From Actinacidiphila guanduensis (GTDB taxonomy: Bacteria; Actinomycetota; Actinomycetes; Streptomycetales; Streptomycetaceae): 64,000 bases of DNA. The DNA lies in the NCBI RefSeq assembly GCF_900103985.1, contig NZ_FNIE01000015.1:110586-174585 (forward strand), read 5' to 3'. Position 1 is the stretch's first letter, and each line of letters opens with the position of its first letter. Positions 35,832 through 43,092 of this stretch are shown here, one piece after another. The notes under the pieces are model-generated. The model saw nothing but the letters and a program-made list of their open reading frames with translations, was not told the origin of the DNA and did not search any database. The position numbers were made by a program, and so were the translations under genes.

Positions 35832-36230
35832 AGCAGGGTCGACTTCGGGTACGGCGGAGCTCTGGGCCCGTACGACCCGCAGGCCTCGCACCCGCCGCAG
35901 CCATACGCATCGGGTCCTGCACCACCGCCCCCGTACGACCGCCCCGCCCGGCGCAGCCGCGTACATGAGGCGGCAAGCATCCGGCACCGCTCCGACGTGA
36001 AGTCCGGCCTCGACGGGCAGTTGGGGATCAGGGACCCGAACGGCCCCTCCGCGCTGCTCGCCGGCCCCGCCTCGATGGCGGCGCCGGCCCCGGCGGTGGT
36101 GGTGCTCGCCCTGAAGCCGACCGACGCCCCGCTCTTCCCGCACGTGCTGTCCACCGCGGTCGGCACCGTCGTGGACGGGCAGTCTTCTCGCCCCGCTGAC
36201 CGGAACGCCCCCCGCCCGAGCGGCCGTTGA
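35832..36230 (+). pseudogene. Possible decayed coding fragment without start codon
   Basis: An open frame with no usable start reads a Tyr/Pro-rich segment of the kind that opens many streptomycete membrane proteins (GPYDPQASHPPQPYASGP), then an unrelated-looking stretch (DGQLGIRDPNGPSALLAGPA, LKPTDAPLFPHVLSTAVG) before a stop. The first codon in the frame after a stop is AGC. It could be a gene remnant, or simply G+C-driven open frame. I recognise no family. Confidence 0.3.
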
Positions 36231-36267
36231 GGCCGCCCCACCACCGAGAACCGAGGAGCCCTGGGCC

Positions 36268-37509
36268 ATGACCGCCTACCGCGCCGATCCCGCACCCGAC
36301 GAGACCGTACGGCTGGTGCTGGAGAGCACCCCCGTCGTGGACGGGCACAACGACCTGCCCGCCGCCCTGCGCGCCCGCGCCGGCTACAGCGTGGCGGGCC
36401 TGGACACCGCGCGGCCCGAACTCCACACCGATCTCCCGCGGTTGCGCGCGGGCGGGGTCGGGGCGCAGTTCTGGTCGGTGTACGTGCCCTCGCACCTGCC
36501 GGAGCCCGAGGCGGTGGTCGCCACGCTGGAGCAGATCGACGCCGTGTACCGGATGGTCGCCGCCTACCCCGACGACCTGCGGATCGCCTACACCGCGGCC
36601 GAGGTCGAACGGGCGTACACCGGCGGGAGGATCGGCTCGCTGCTCGGGGTGGAGGGCGGCCACAGCCTGGCCGGTTCGGCCGGGGTGCTGCGTATCCTGG
36701 CCCGGCTCGGCGTCCGGTACGTCACCCTCACCCACAACGACAACACCGCGTGGGCCGACTCCGCCACCGACGCGCCCGCTGTCGGCGGGCTGAACGCGAC
36801 GGGCCTCGCAATCGTCACCGAACTCAACCGGATCGGGGTCCTGGTCGACCTCTCGCACGTCGCCGAGAGCACGCAGCTCGCGGCGCTCGCGGCTTCCGAG
36901 GCGCCGGTGCTCTTCAGCCACTCCTCGGCCCGCGCGGTCACCGACCACCCGCGCAACGTCTCCGACCGGGTGCTGGAGCGGCTGCGGGACAACGGGGGCG
37001 TCGTCCAGCTCACCTTCGTGCCCGCCTTCGTCTCCGCCGAGGTGGCCGCGTGGTCGGCGGCCTTCCGGGCCGAGCGGCAGCGGCTGGACCTGCCGGCCCG
37101 GCCCTGGAGCTGGCCGCGCGCCCCGCGGCCGGGCGAGGACGCCGAAGCGGTCGCGAAGGAGGTGGCCGCCGAGCGCGAGCGGCCGCTCGACCGCCGGTTG
37201 CGCGCCTGGCTGGAGGCGCACCCGCGCCCGGAGGCGACGGTGGCCCAGGTCGCCGACCACGTCGAGCACGCGCGGGAGGCGGCGGGTGTCGAGCACATCG
37301 GCCTCGGCGGGGACTACGACGGTGTCGATCGCCAGCCGGCCGGCCTCGCGGATGTCTCCGGCTACCCCGCGCTGCTCCGCGAACTGGCGCTGCGCGGCTG
37401 GTCGCGGCCGGAACTCGAGGCTCTGACGGGCCGCAATGTCCTGCGCGTCCTGCGCGCCGCGGAGGACGTGGCCACGGACCCCCTCTGGCCCACGGCCCCC
37501 TTGAGCTGA
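36268..37509 (+). CDS. Zinc dipeptidase, peptidase family M19 (membrane dipeptidase type)
   Basis: A 413-residue cytoplasmic amidohydrolase that cleaves L-Xaa-D-Xaa dipeptides, close in pattern to the Streptomyces coelicolor SCO3058 enzyme. The binuclear zinc site is visible: His27 and Asp29 (DGHNDLP), bridging Glu128 (LLGVEGGHS), His196 (VDLSHV) and His217 (FSHSSAR). The substrate-binding Asp lies in IGLGGDYDGV. There is no signal peptide or GPI-type tail, unlike renal dipeptidase. ATG with GAGGAG about 12 bases upstream. Probably recycles or detoxifies D-amino-acid dipeptides. It stands alone. Confidence 0.92.
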   Translation: MTAYRADPAPDETVRLVLESTPVVDGHNDLPAALRARAGYSVAGLDTARPELHTDLPRLRAGGVGAQFWSVYVPSHLPEPEAVVATLEQIDAVYRMVAAYPDDLRIAYTAAEVERAYTGGRIGSLLGVEGGHSLAGSAGVLRILARLGVRYVTLTHNDNTAWADSATDAPAVGGLNATGLAIVTELNRIGVLVDLSHVAESTQLAALAASEAPVLFSHSSARAVTDHPRNVSDRVLERLRDNGGVVQLTFVPAFVSAEVAAWSAAFRAERQRLDLPARPWSWPRAPRPGEDAEAVAKEVAAERERPLDRRLRAWLEAHPRPEATVAQVADHVEHAREAAGVEHIGLGGDYDGVDRQPAGLADVSGYPALLRELALRGWSRPELEALTGRNVLRVLRAAEDVATDPLWPTAPLS

Positions 37510-37886
37510 CCCCCGCCCCCTCGCCGACACGGTCCCGCGTGCCCCCACCGACACGGTCCCGCATACGCGGTGCGGGTACGGCTCCCCGCCGCGGGAGTTC
37601 GCCGCCATTCCCGCCCACCGCCCGGTGGCCGGTTGCGCGCGCAGTTCCCCGCGCCCCTGAAAACCTTGCCCTTCGCGCGAACGGCGAGGCCGTACAACCC
37701 AGGGGCGCTGGGGGTACCTCCCAGTCGAAGCTCTGGGGGAGGAACTGCGCGATCAGCCAGGCACCGGCCTGGCGGTCGGGAACGGCGGGGAACTCCTACG
37801 GCGGGAACCCGTGGGTCCCGTCAACGCATGGCGTAGGTTGGTTCGTTCCGGAGTGGGAGCAATTGCCCAGCACCTAGCGTGCCCGC
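37510..37886. other. Intergenic region carrying the second dispersed repeat
   Basis: About 377 bases. Two short direct repeats of CACGGTCCCGC (near 37540-37565) are followed by the palindromic repeat at 37631-37760. No gene. Confidence 0.5.
37631..37760. repeat. Dispersed palindromic intergenic repeat, copy 2
   Basis: Same architecture as 8036-8165: left arm GCGCGCAGTTCCCCGCGCCC, middle CCCAGGGGCGCTGGGGGTAC, nested CTCCCAG/CTGGGGGAG hairpin and right arm GGGGGAGGAACTGCGCGA, the last identical in both copies. The G+C-rich palindrome could form a stable RNA hairpin. Confidence 0.8.
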
Positions 37887-38363
37887 ATGAGAACGAGACG
37901 AATACGGGGAGCCCTGGTCGCGGTGGCCGCCGCCGCGGCGCTGGCCGCTTGCGGGGCCGACACCTCGCACACACCGACCCACACGCCCAGCGTGACGACC
38001 GCGGCGCCGACCACGCCCGCAACCACGCCGCCCACCACCCCCGTCACCACCCCGCCGAGCACCCCCGAGACGACGCCGGCGACGACACCGCCGACGACGC
38101 CGAGCAAGGCGCCGGCCACGCACCCGCCGACCCAGAAGGCCGCGGCCCCGACGCACACCAGGGCGCCGGTGATCCGGCGGACGACGCCGCCGCCCCCACC
38201 TGTGACGCACGCGAGCGTGTGCAGCATCCGCTCGAACGCCGGGAACTGCTACAGGGCCGGGCAGTTCTGCCGGGAGAGCGACCTCGGGGCGAGTACGACG
38301 GACGCGAACGGCACCCGTATCACCTGCGGAATGGTGTCCGGCAGGCCCCACTGGCACTACTGA
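37887..38363 (+). CDS. Lipoprotein with Thr/Pro repeat spacer and Cys-containing C-terminal domain
   Basis: A 158-residue exported protein. The signal ends in a lipobox (ALAAC, Cys22), so the mature N-terminus should be lipid-anchored. Residues about 25-105 are a wall-spanning spacer built from TTP/TTPP repeats. The last 47 residues (starting CSIRSNAGNCYRAGQFCRES, with four cysteines) form a small domain found at the C-terminus of several streptomycete surface proteins. Function unknown. A perfect 18-bp terminator follows. Confidence 0.75.
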   Translation: MRTRRIRGALVAVAAAAALAACGADTSHTPTHTPSVTTAAPTTPATTPPTTPVTTPPSTPETTPATTPPTTPSKAPATHPPTQKAAAPTHTRAPVIRRTTPPPPPVTHASVCSIRSNAGNCYRAGQFCRESDLGASTTDANGTRITCGMVSGRPHWHY

Positions 38364-38371
38364 CCGTACGT

Positions 38372-38419
38372 ACGCCGAAGGCCGGCCCCCCTCGGTGTGA
38401 AGGGGCCGGCCTTCGGCGT
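38372..38419. terminator. Bidirectional terminator, 18-bp perfect stem
   Basis: ACGCCGAAGGCCGGCCCC and GGGGCCGGCCTTCGGCGT pair around a 12-base loop, between the lipoprotein gene and the convergent ohr gene. Confidence 0.88.
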
Positions 38420-38430
38420 GCCGCGAGCCA

Positions 38431-38841
38431 TTACTCGATGACGAGGTCGACCTCGATGTTGCCGCGGGTGGCCTTCGAGTAAGGGCAGAGCTGGTGGGCG
38501 CGGTCCACCAGTTCGCGGCCGGCGGCCGCGTCGATCGTGTCGGGGAGCTCGATCCGCAGGGTGACCGTGAGGCCGAAGCTGTCGCCGTCGGGGCCGATGC
38601 CCACCTCCGCGGTGACGGAGGCGTCACGCGTGTCCACCTTCGACGCGCGGCCCGCGGCACCCAGCGCGCTGGCGAAGCAGGCCGCGTACCCCGCGGCGAA
38701 GAGCTGCTCGGGATTGGTGCCCTCACCGTTGCCGCCGAGCGCGGGCGGGAACGCCAGCTTCAGGTCGAGCCGCCCGTCGGAGCTGACCGCGCGCCCGTCA
38801 CGGCCGGTGGCGGTGGCTGCGGCGGTGTAGACGACGTCCAT
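38431..38841 (-). CDS. ohr: Organic hydroperoxide resistance protein (Ohr/OsmC family)
   Basis: A 136-residue thiol peroxidase that reduces organic hydroperoxides. The catalytic pair is present: peroxidatic Cys55 (AAGYAACFASAL) and resolving Cys119 (AHQLCPYSKATRGN). NPEQLFAAGYA is typical of Ohr rather than OsmC. Start ATG with GAGGGGAAG upstream. It is divergent from a MarR-type regulator, the standard ohr-ohrR arrangement, and a double palindrome lies between them, so it should be induced by organic peroxides. Confidence 0.93.
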   Translation of the reverse strand: MDVVYTAAATATGRDGRAVSSDGRLDLKLAFPPALGGNGEGTNPEQLFAAGYAACFASALGAAGRASKVDTRDASVTAEVGIGPDGDSFGLTVTLRIELPDTIDAAAGRELVDRAHQLCPYSKATRGNIEVDLVIE

Positions 38842-38896
38842 CGTGCTTCCCCTCTTCGCGGGCCGGCCGATCCGGCCCCGACGACCAGAAGTGAAG

Positions 38897-38920
38897 CACA
38901 CAATTCAGTTGTGCACAACT
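38897..38920. promoter_or_regulatory. OhrR operator: two overlapping palindromes
   Basis: CACAATT-C-AGTTGTG (38899-38913, one mismatch) overlaps the perfect 14-bp palindrome AGTTGTGCACAACT (38907-38920), in the 114-base gap between ohr and the MarR-type gene. The shape resembles the A+T-rich dyads bound by OhrR proteins. One repressor site would control both directions. Confidence 0.75.
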
Positions 38921-38955
38921 CGACTGCGGATAACCGAACCCCGTAGACTGGCGCC

Positions 38956-39432
38956 ATGAAGCCGACGACCCCCGCCCAGCCCTCCGCCGAGCCGGTGCTG
39001 CGCCTGGAGGACCAGCTGTGCTTCGCCCTCCACGCGGCCGCGCGGGCGTACGACGACATCTACCGCGGCGCGCTGAAGGAATCGGGGCTGACCTATCCGC
39101 AGTACCTGGTGATGCTCGTCCTGTGGCAGCACGGCCCGCTGTCGGTGAAGGAGCTGGGCCGGTACCTGCGGCTGGACTCCGGCACCCTGTCGCCGCTGGT
39201 GCGCCGGCTGGAGTCCGCGGGGCTGGTCACCCGCGAGCGCAGCCCGCAGGACGAGCGCTCGGTGATCGTCCGCCTCACGCCCGCCGGCGAGGCCATGCGG
39301 ACGACGATCAAGGACGTCCCGCTCACCATCGCCCGCGCCACCGCGCTCAACCGCACCCAGGCGAGCGCCCTGCTGGATGAACTCCGCTCCCTGACCGCGT
39401 CGTTGGAGAGCGCGACGGGCCCCTCCCACTGA
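38956..39432 (+). CDS. ohrR: MarR-family organic-peroxide sensor and repressor
   Basis: A 158-residue winged-helix regulator. Cys22 in LEDQLCFALHAAAR is the peroxide-sensing residue of OhrR proteins. The DNA-binding part includes LTYPQYLVMLVLWQHGPLSV, LDSGTLSPLVRRLE and the wing ERSPQDERSVIVRLT. Oxidation of Cys22 should release it from the operator just upstream and derepress ohr. Only the one conserved N-terminal Cys is seen, which points to the one-Cys subtype. Confidence is raised by the divergent ohr gene. Confidence 0.92.
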   Translation: MKPTTPAQPSAEPVLRLEDQLCFALHAAARAYDDIYRGALKESGLTYPQYLVMLVLWQHGPLSVKELGRYLRLDSGTLSPLVRRLESAGLVTRERSPQDERSVIVRLTPAGEAMRTTIKDVPLTIARATALNRTQASALLDELRSLTASLESATGPSH

Positions 39433-39550
39433 CGGCGGCCCCGCGGCCGGGCCGCGAGGGTACGCAACTCGCCCCGGCGGACGGGCCGCACGGCGCCGGT
39501 ACCGTCAACGCCGGGCGCTGCCAGGGACGTTCGGCCGCCCACACGTCCGT

Positions 39551-40210
39551 TCAGAGCCGGCGGGGCGACGCCTCCAGGTAGTGCAGCACCGCCGCCACCC
39601 GCCGGTCCACCTGGTCCGTCGGCGCGAGGTCCAGCTTCGCGAAGATGCTGCGGATGTGCTTGTGGACGGCCCCGTCGGTGACGACCAGCCGCTCGGCGAT
39701 CGCCCCGTTGCCCAGCCCCTCGGCCATCAGCGCCAGCACGTCCCGCTCACGCGGAGTGAGCCGGTCCAGCCGGGTGTCCTGGCGGGAGCGGGTGAAGAGC
39801 TGGGCGACGACCTCGGGGTCGATGGCGGTGCCCCCGTCCGCCACCCGGTGGAGCGCGGTCAGGAACTCCTCGACCCGGCCGACCCGCTCCTTGAGCAGGT
39901 AGCCGAGCCCCGCGACGCCCCCGGTGAGCAGCTCGGTGGCGAAGCTCTGCTCCACGTACGCGGACAGCACCAGCACCGCGAGGTCCGGGCGGCGGCGCCG
40001 GGCCTCGACGGCCGCGCGGATGCCCTCGTCGGTGTGGGTGGGCGGCATGCGCACGTCGAAGATGGCGACGTCCGGCCGGTGCGCGTCGATCGCGGCCAGC
40101 GCCTCCTCCGCGGTGCCGGCCGTCGCCGCCACGTCCAGCGACTCCGGCCGCAGCAGCAGGGCGACGCCCTCGCGCAGCAGCGGGTCGTCCTCGGCGATCA
40201 CGATCCGCAC
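39551..40210 (-). CDS. NarL-type response regulator
   Basis: A 219-residue response regulator. The receiver domain has the acidic pair in VIAEDD and the phospho-acceptor Asp in AIFDVRMPP (codon 52 from the chosen start). The output domain is a LuxR helix-turn-helix with LTPRERDVLALMAEGL and DGAVHKHIRSIFAKLDL. The GTG at 40210 (GAGGA upstream) gives the usual start VRIVIAEDD. A longer version from GTG 40246 would overlap the kinase stop by 11 bases. It is paired with the kinase gene upstream. The likely target is the divergent ABC/FtsX operon. Confidence 0.9.
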   Translation of the reverse strand: MRIVIAEDDPLLREGVALLLRPESLDVAATAGTAEEALAAIDAHRPDVAIFDVRMPPTHTDEGIRAAVEARRRRPDLAVLVLSAYVEQSFATELLTGGVAGLGYLLKERVGRVEEFLTALHRVADGGTAIDPEVVAQLFTRSRQDTRLDRLTPRERDVLALMAEGLGNGAIAERLVVTDGAVHKHIRSIFAKLDLAPTDQVDRRVAAVLHYLEASPRRL

Positions 40211-40235
40211 CGGACGGTCCTCGGGCTCACACGGC

Positions 40236-41765
40236 TCACGTTCCACAGGGCAGGTCCACTTCCAGGATGGTCGGTCCGCCGGGCGGGCTGTCCAGGCGGA
40301 GTGTGCCGTCGTGCGCGGCGACCCGCCGCCTGATCCCGCTGAGCCCGGACCCGCTCCCGGGCAGCCGCGGCGGACTCACCGGGGTGTGCGCAGCAGCGGT
40401 GGGCGCGCCGCCGGGGGCCTGCGCGGAAGCGGGGCCGGCCCGGCCGTGCCGCACCGGCCCGCTGTCCCGTACGAGCCCGTCCGCGCCACCGGCACCGGGA
40501 CCAGCCGCCTCCGGCGGCACCGCACCGTCCGGTACGAGTCCGCCCGCCCCGCCCGGCGGCACCGCGCCACCCCGTACGAGCCCATCCGTGCCGGGCTCAA
40601 GACCCGCCTCCTCCAGCAGCACCGCGCCCCCGCGGCCGTCGTCCGTCACCGTCACCCGCAGGCGGCCGGCCCTCGACCGTACGGTCACCGCCGCCTGGCG
40701 GGCGCCGCTGTGCCGGGCGATGTTCGTCAGCGCCTCGGCGACGACGAAGTACGCGGTGGCCTCCACCGAGGCCGCGCAGCGCTGGGGGGCGTCCACGTCG
40801 ATGCGGCAGGGGACCGGGCTCTCGGCGGCCAGGCCGGACAGGGCGCCCGCGAGGCCGTGGTCGTCCAGCACGGCGGGCAGGATGCTGCGGGAGACCGTGC
40901 GCAGTTCGGCGAGTGCCTGTTCGGCGGCGGACTGGGCGCGCTCCAGGATCTCCCCGGCGCGCGAGGGGTCGCGGGCGACCTGGCGGCGCGCGGCGCCGAG
41001 CAGCACCGTGACGGAGACCAGCCGGTTCTGGGTGCCGTCGTGCAAGGCACGCTCGATGCGCCGCAGTTCGGCGGCGTGGGCGTCGAGCGCGGCGGCCCGG
41101 GTGGCGGTCAGCTCGGCGACGCGCAGGGACAGATCGGTGCCGGGCCCGGCCGCCAGCAGCCGCCGTCCGGGCCCGGCCTGCAGGCGCGCCATGGCCGGGG
41201 TCAGGCCGAGGACGACCGCGATCTCGCCGACGCCGAGCAGCGCGACGGCCAGCGCGTCGGGCCAGGAGTCGGCCCTGCCGACGCCGAGCGAGGTGGCGGT
41301 GGTGCCCTCGGGCATCAGCCGCCAGTACAGCGGGAAGGCCGTGTCGCGGACGGCGGACAGCGGCAGCCACACCGCGAGGAAGCCCAGCAGCAGCCCCGCG
41401 GTGGCGTGCAGGGCCGACCAGCGCAGCTCGCGGCGGGTGGTGGCGTCAGTGAGGGCCGCGCGCAGCGTGGTCGGGGGCGGTTCGGGGGCGACGACCTCAA
41501 GGCCGTGCCGGCCGAGCCGGGCCCGCTCCCGCCCGGCCAGCGCGTGCAGGGCGCGCAGCGCGGCGGGCGCGAGGAGCAGGCCGATCCCGGCCGGGGCGGT
41601 GATCGCGCTCAGGGCGAGCAGGAGGAGGACGGCTGCCGCGGCGGCGGCCGTCGGCAACCCGCCGAGCAGCTGCCGCAGCGCGCCCGCCGCGGCTCGCGCC
41701 GCTCGTACGGCGGTGGCCCGCGGTCCGTCGGCGGGCTCCGGCATCGTGGCCGCCTGCATGGCCAT
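40236..41765 (-). CDS. Sensor histidine kinase (HisKA_3 type) with unusual ATP-lid insert
   Basis: A 509-residue membrane kinase. Two hydrophobic hairpins (about 41-75 and 115-195) form the sensor. The HisKA_3 motif is ELRRIERALHDGTQNRL with His242 as phosphorylation site. In the ATPase domain the N box is VVAEALTNIARHSG (about 341-354), and the G1 box DDGRGG (375-380) and G2 box GSGLSGI (472-478) are separated by about 90 residues instead of 10-20. The insert is Pro/Gly/Ala/Val-rich with repeated GAVPP and GLV. ATG behind GAGAGGAGC. Cognate regulator follows directly. Confidence 0.88.
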   Translation of the reverse strand: MAMQAATMPEPADGPRATAVRAARAAAGALRQLLGGLPTAAAAAAVLLLLALSAITAPAGIGLLLAPAALRALHALAGRERARLGRHGLEVVAPEPPPTTLRAALTDATTRRELRWSALHATAGLLLGFLAVWLPLSAVRDTAFPLYWRLMPEGTTATSLGVGRADSWPDALAVALLGVGEIAVVLGLTPAMARLQAGPGRRLLAAGPGTDLSLRVAELTATRAAALDAHAAELRRIERALHDGTQNRLVSVTVLLGAARRQVARDPSRAGEILERAQSAAEQALAELRTVSRSILPAVLDDHGLAGALSGLAAESPVPCRIDVDAPQRCAASVEATAYFVVAEALTNIARHSGARQAAVTVRSRAGRLRVTVTDDGRGGAVLLEEAGLEPGTDGLVRGGAVPPGGAGGLVPDGAVPPEAAGPGAGGADGLVRDSGPVRHGRAGPASAQAPGGAPTAAAHTPVSPPRLPGSGSGLSGIRRRVAAHDGTLRLDSPPGGPTILEVDLPCGT

Positions 41766-42103
41766 GCGGGCTCCTCTCGTACGGTACGTCACGCGTCCGG
41801 GGCGTCACCGCGCGTGAACAGGCGGCCGCCGTGCGGCCGCCGAGGACCGGGGGCGCCGGGTACGGCGCGGCGCCGTACGGCGGCGGGCGCGGTCACCGTC
41901 TGCCCACGACCCTAGGCCGCACCGCCACGCGGCGTCACCCCCGGAACCCCGCGGAGGCCCGAAAGTACAGCCTGCTGTACCGCGGATCCGGTGGCTCGCG
42001 GGATCGGTCCGAAGAGCGCGGCTGCGTAGCGTCGTCGCACGTCGGAACGGCACAGCGGCGCGGCCCACAGGCGCCGGTACCCGAGCAGCCCCCGGAGGAC
42101 ACC
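41766..42103. other. Divergent intergenic region between the two-component system and the ABC/FtsX operon
   Basis: About 338 bases. It holds a 9-bp perfect hairpin (GGCGGCCGC-CGT-GCGGCCGCC, 41821-41841) and the dyad at 41965-41980. Promoters for both units should lie here. Confidence 0.5.
41965..41980. promoter_or_regulatory. Dyad GTACAG-CCTG-CTGTAC upstream of the ABC/FtsX operon
   Basis: Perfect 6-bp arms with a 4-base spacer, 124 bases before the first gene of the operon. Its place between a NarL-type regulator and a probable target operon makes it the best candidate site for that regulator. Confidence 0.45.
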
Positions 42104-42349
42104 GTGGCGAAAGCCGATCCCTACCGCCTCAGCGGCCCCGCCCGCCCCGAGCCCGCCTCGCGCCCACCGGCCCGCGGCGAGGTGATCCGCGCGCTGCTGT
42201 GGACCGTCCTGGTCATCGGCGTGGCGGCCAACATGGCCGCCTCCTTGAGCGGGGTGCCCACCGCGCTCCACCTGGCCTGCGGCCTCGTGACCGCGCTCGC
42301 CGCGGCCGCGCTCGGGGTGCGGGCGCTGCGCGGACGGGGGCGGCGGTGA
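42104..42349 (+). CDS. Small two-helix membrane protein
   Basis: An 81-residue protein, GTG start with GGAGG seven bases upstream. After a basic N-terminus it has two membrane segments (about 29-46 and 51-71) and an Arg-rich tail. Its stop overlaps the start of the ABC ATPase gene by four bases (GTGA), so it is co-translated with the transporter. I know no family. It may be a small subunit or an anchor of the FtsX-type complex. Confidence 0.75.
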   Translation: MAKADPYRLSGPARPEPASRPPARGEVIRALLWTVLVIGVAANMAASLSGVPTALHLACGLVTALAAAALGVRALRGRGRR

Positions 42350-43089
42350 GTGCGGCCCCGTCGGGCGCCCAGGCCCCGGCCATCGCGCTGGCGCACCTGT
42401 CCAAGACGTACGCGGGCGGTGTGCGCGCCCTGGACGACGTGTCGCTGACCGTCGAGCGCGGCACCTTCCTGGCCGTGATGGGGCCCTCCGGCTCCGGCAA
42501 GAGCACGCTGATGCACTGCGCGGCCGGGCTGGACTCCCCGACGTCGGGCAGCGTGCGGATCGACGGGCGGGAGATCGCCGGGATGAACGAGACCCGCCGC
42601 ACCGAACTGCGGCGCGAGCGTGTCGGGTTCGTCTTCCAGGCCTACAACCTGATCCCCTCGCTGTCGGTCGAGGACAACATCACGCTGCCGCTGCGGCTGG
42701 CCGGCCGCGCCCCCGACCGGGCCTGGCTGCGCACCCTGGTGGAGCGCGTGGGGCTCGGCGGCCGGCTGCACCACCGCCCGGCCGAGCTCTCCGGCGGGCA
42801 GCAGCAACGCGCGGCTCTGGTACGGGCATTGGCCGCCCGGCCGGCCGTGGTGTTCGCCGACGAGCCGACCGGCGCGCTGGACCTGCGCAGCGCCCGCCAG
42901 GTCCTGGACCTGCTGCGTGACCTCGTCGACGAGTTCGGCCAGACCGTGGTCATGGTCACCCACGACCCCGCGGCGGCGGCCCGTGCGCACAGCGCGCTGG
43001 TGATGGCCGACGGCCAGGTCGTCAACGCCCTGCACACCCCGGCCGCGCACCGACTGGCCGACTGCCTCGCCGCGTTGGGAGAGCGGTGA
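42346..43089 (+). CDS. ABC transporter ATP-binding protein (MacB/LolD-like)
   Basis: A 247-residue ATPase of the class that pairs with FtsX-like permeases. Walker A is GPSGSGKS (46-53), the Q-loop lies in VGFVFQAYNLIPSLSVEDNI, the signature is ELSGGQQQR and Walker B VVFADEPTGALD, followed by the H-loop VMVTHDP. GTG start overlaps the previous stop. Such pairs work as mechanotransmission or peptide-resistance systems more often than as classical pumps. The permease gene follows after three bases. Confidence 0.93.
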   Translation: MSAAPSGAQAPAIALAHLSKTYAGGVRALDDVSLTVERGTFLAVMGPSGSGKSTLMHCAAGLDSPTSGSVRIDGREIAGMNETRRTELRRERVGFVFQAYNLIPSLSVEDNITLPLRLAGRAPDRAWLRTLVERVGLGGRLHHRPAELSGGQQQRAALVRALAARPAVVFADEPTGALDLRSARQVLDLLRDLVDEFGQTVVMVTHDPAAAARAHSALVMADGQVVNALHTPAAHRLADCLAALGER

Positions 43090-43092
43090 GCC

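Noticed and set aside
37960..38130. Repeated ACGCCGCC/ACCACC units as a CRISPR or VNTR
   Set aside because: They encode the in-frame TTP/TTPP spacer of the lipoprotein; there are no unique spacers between fixed repeats.
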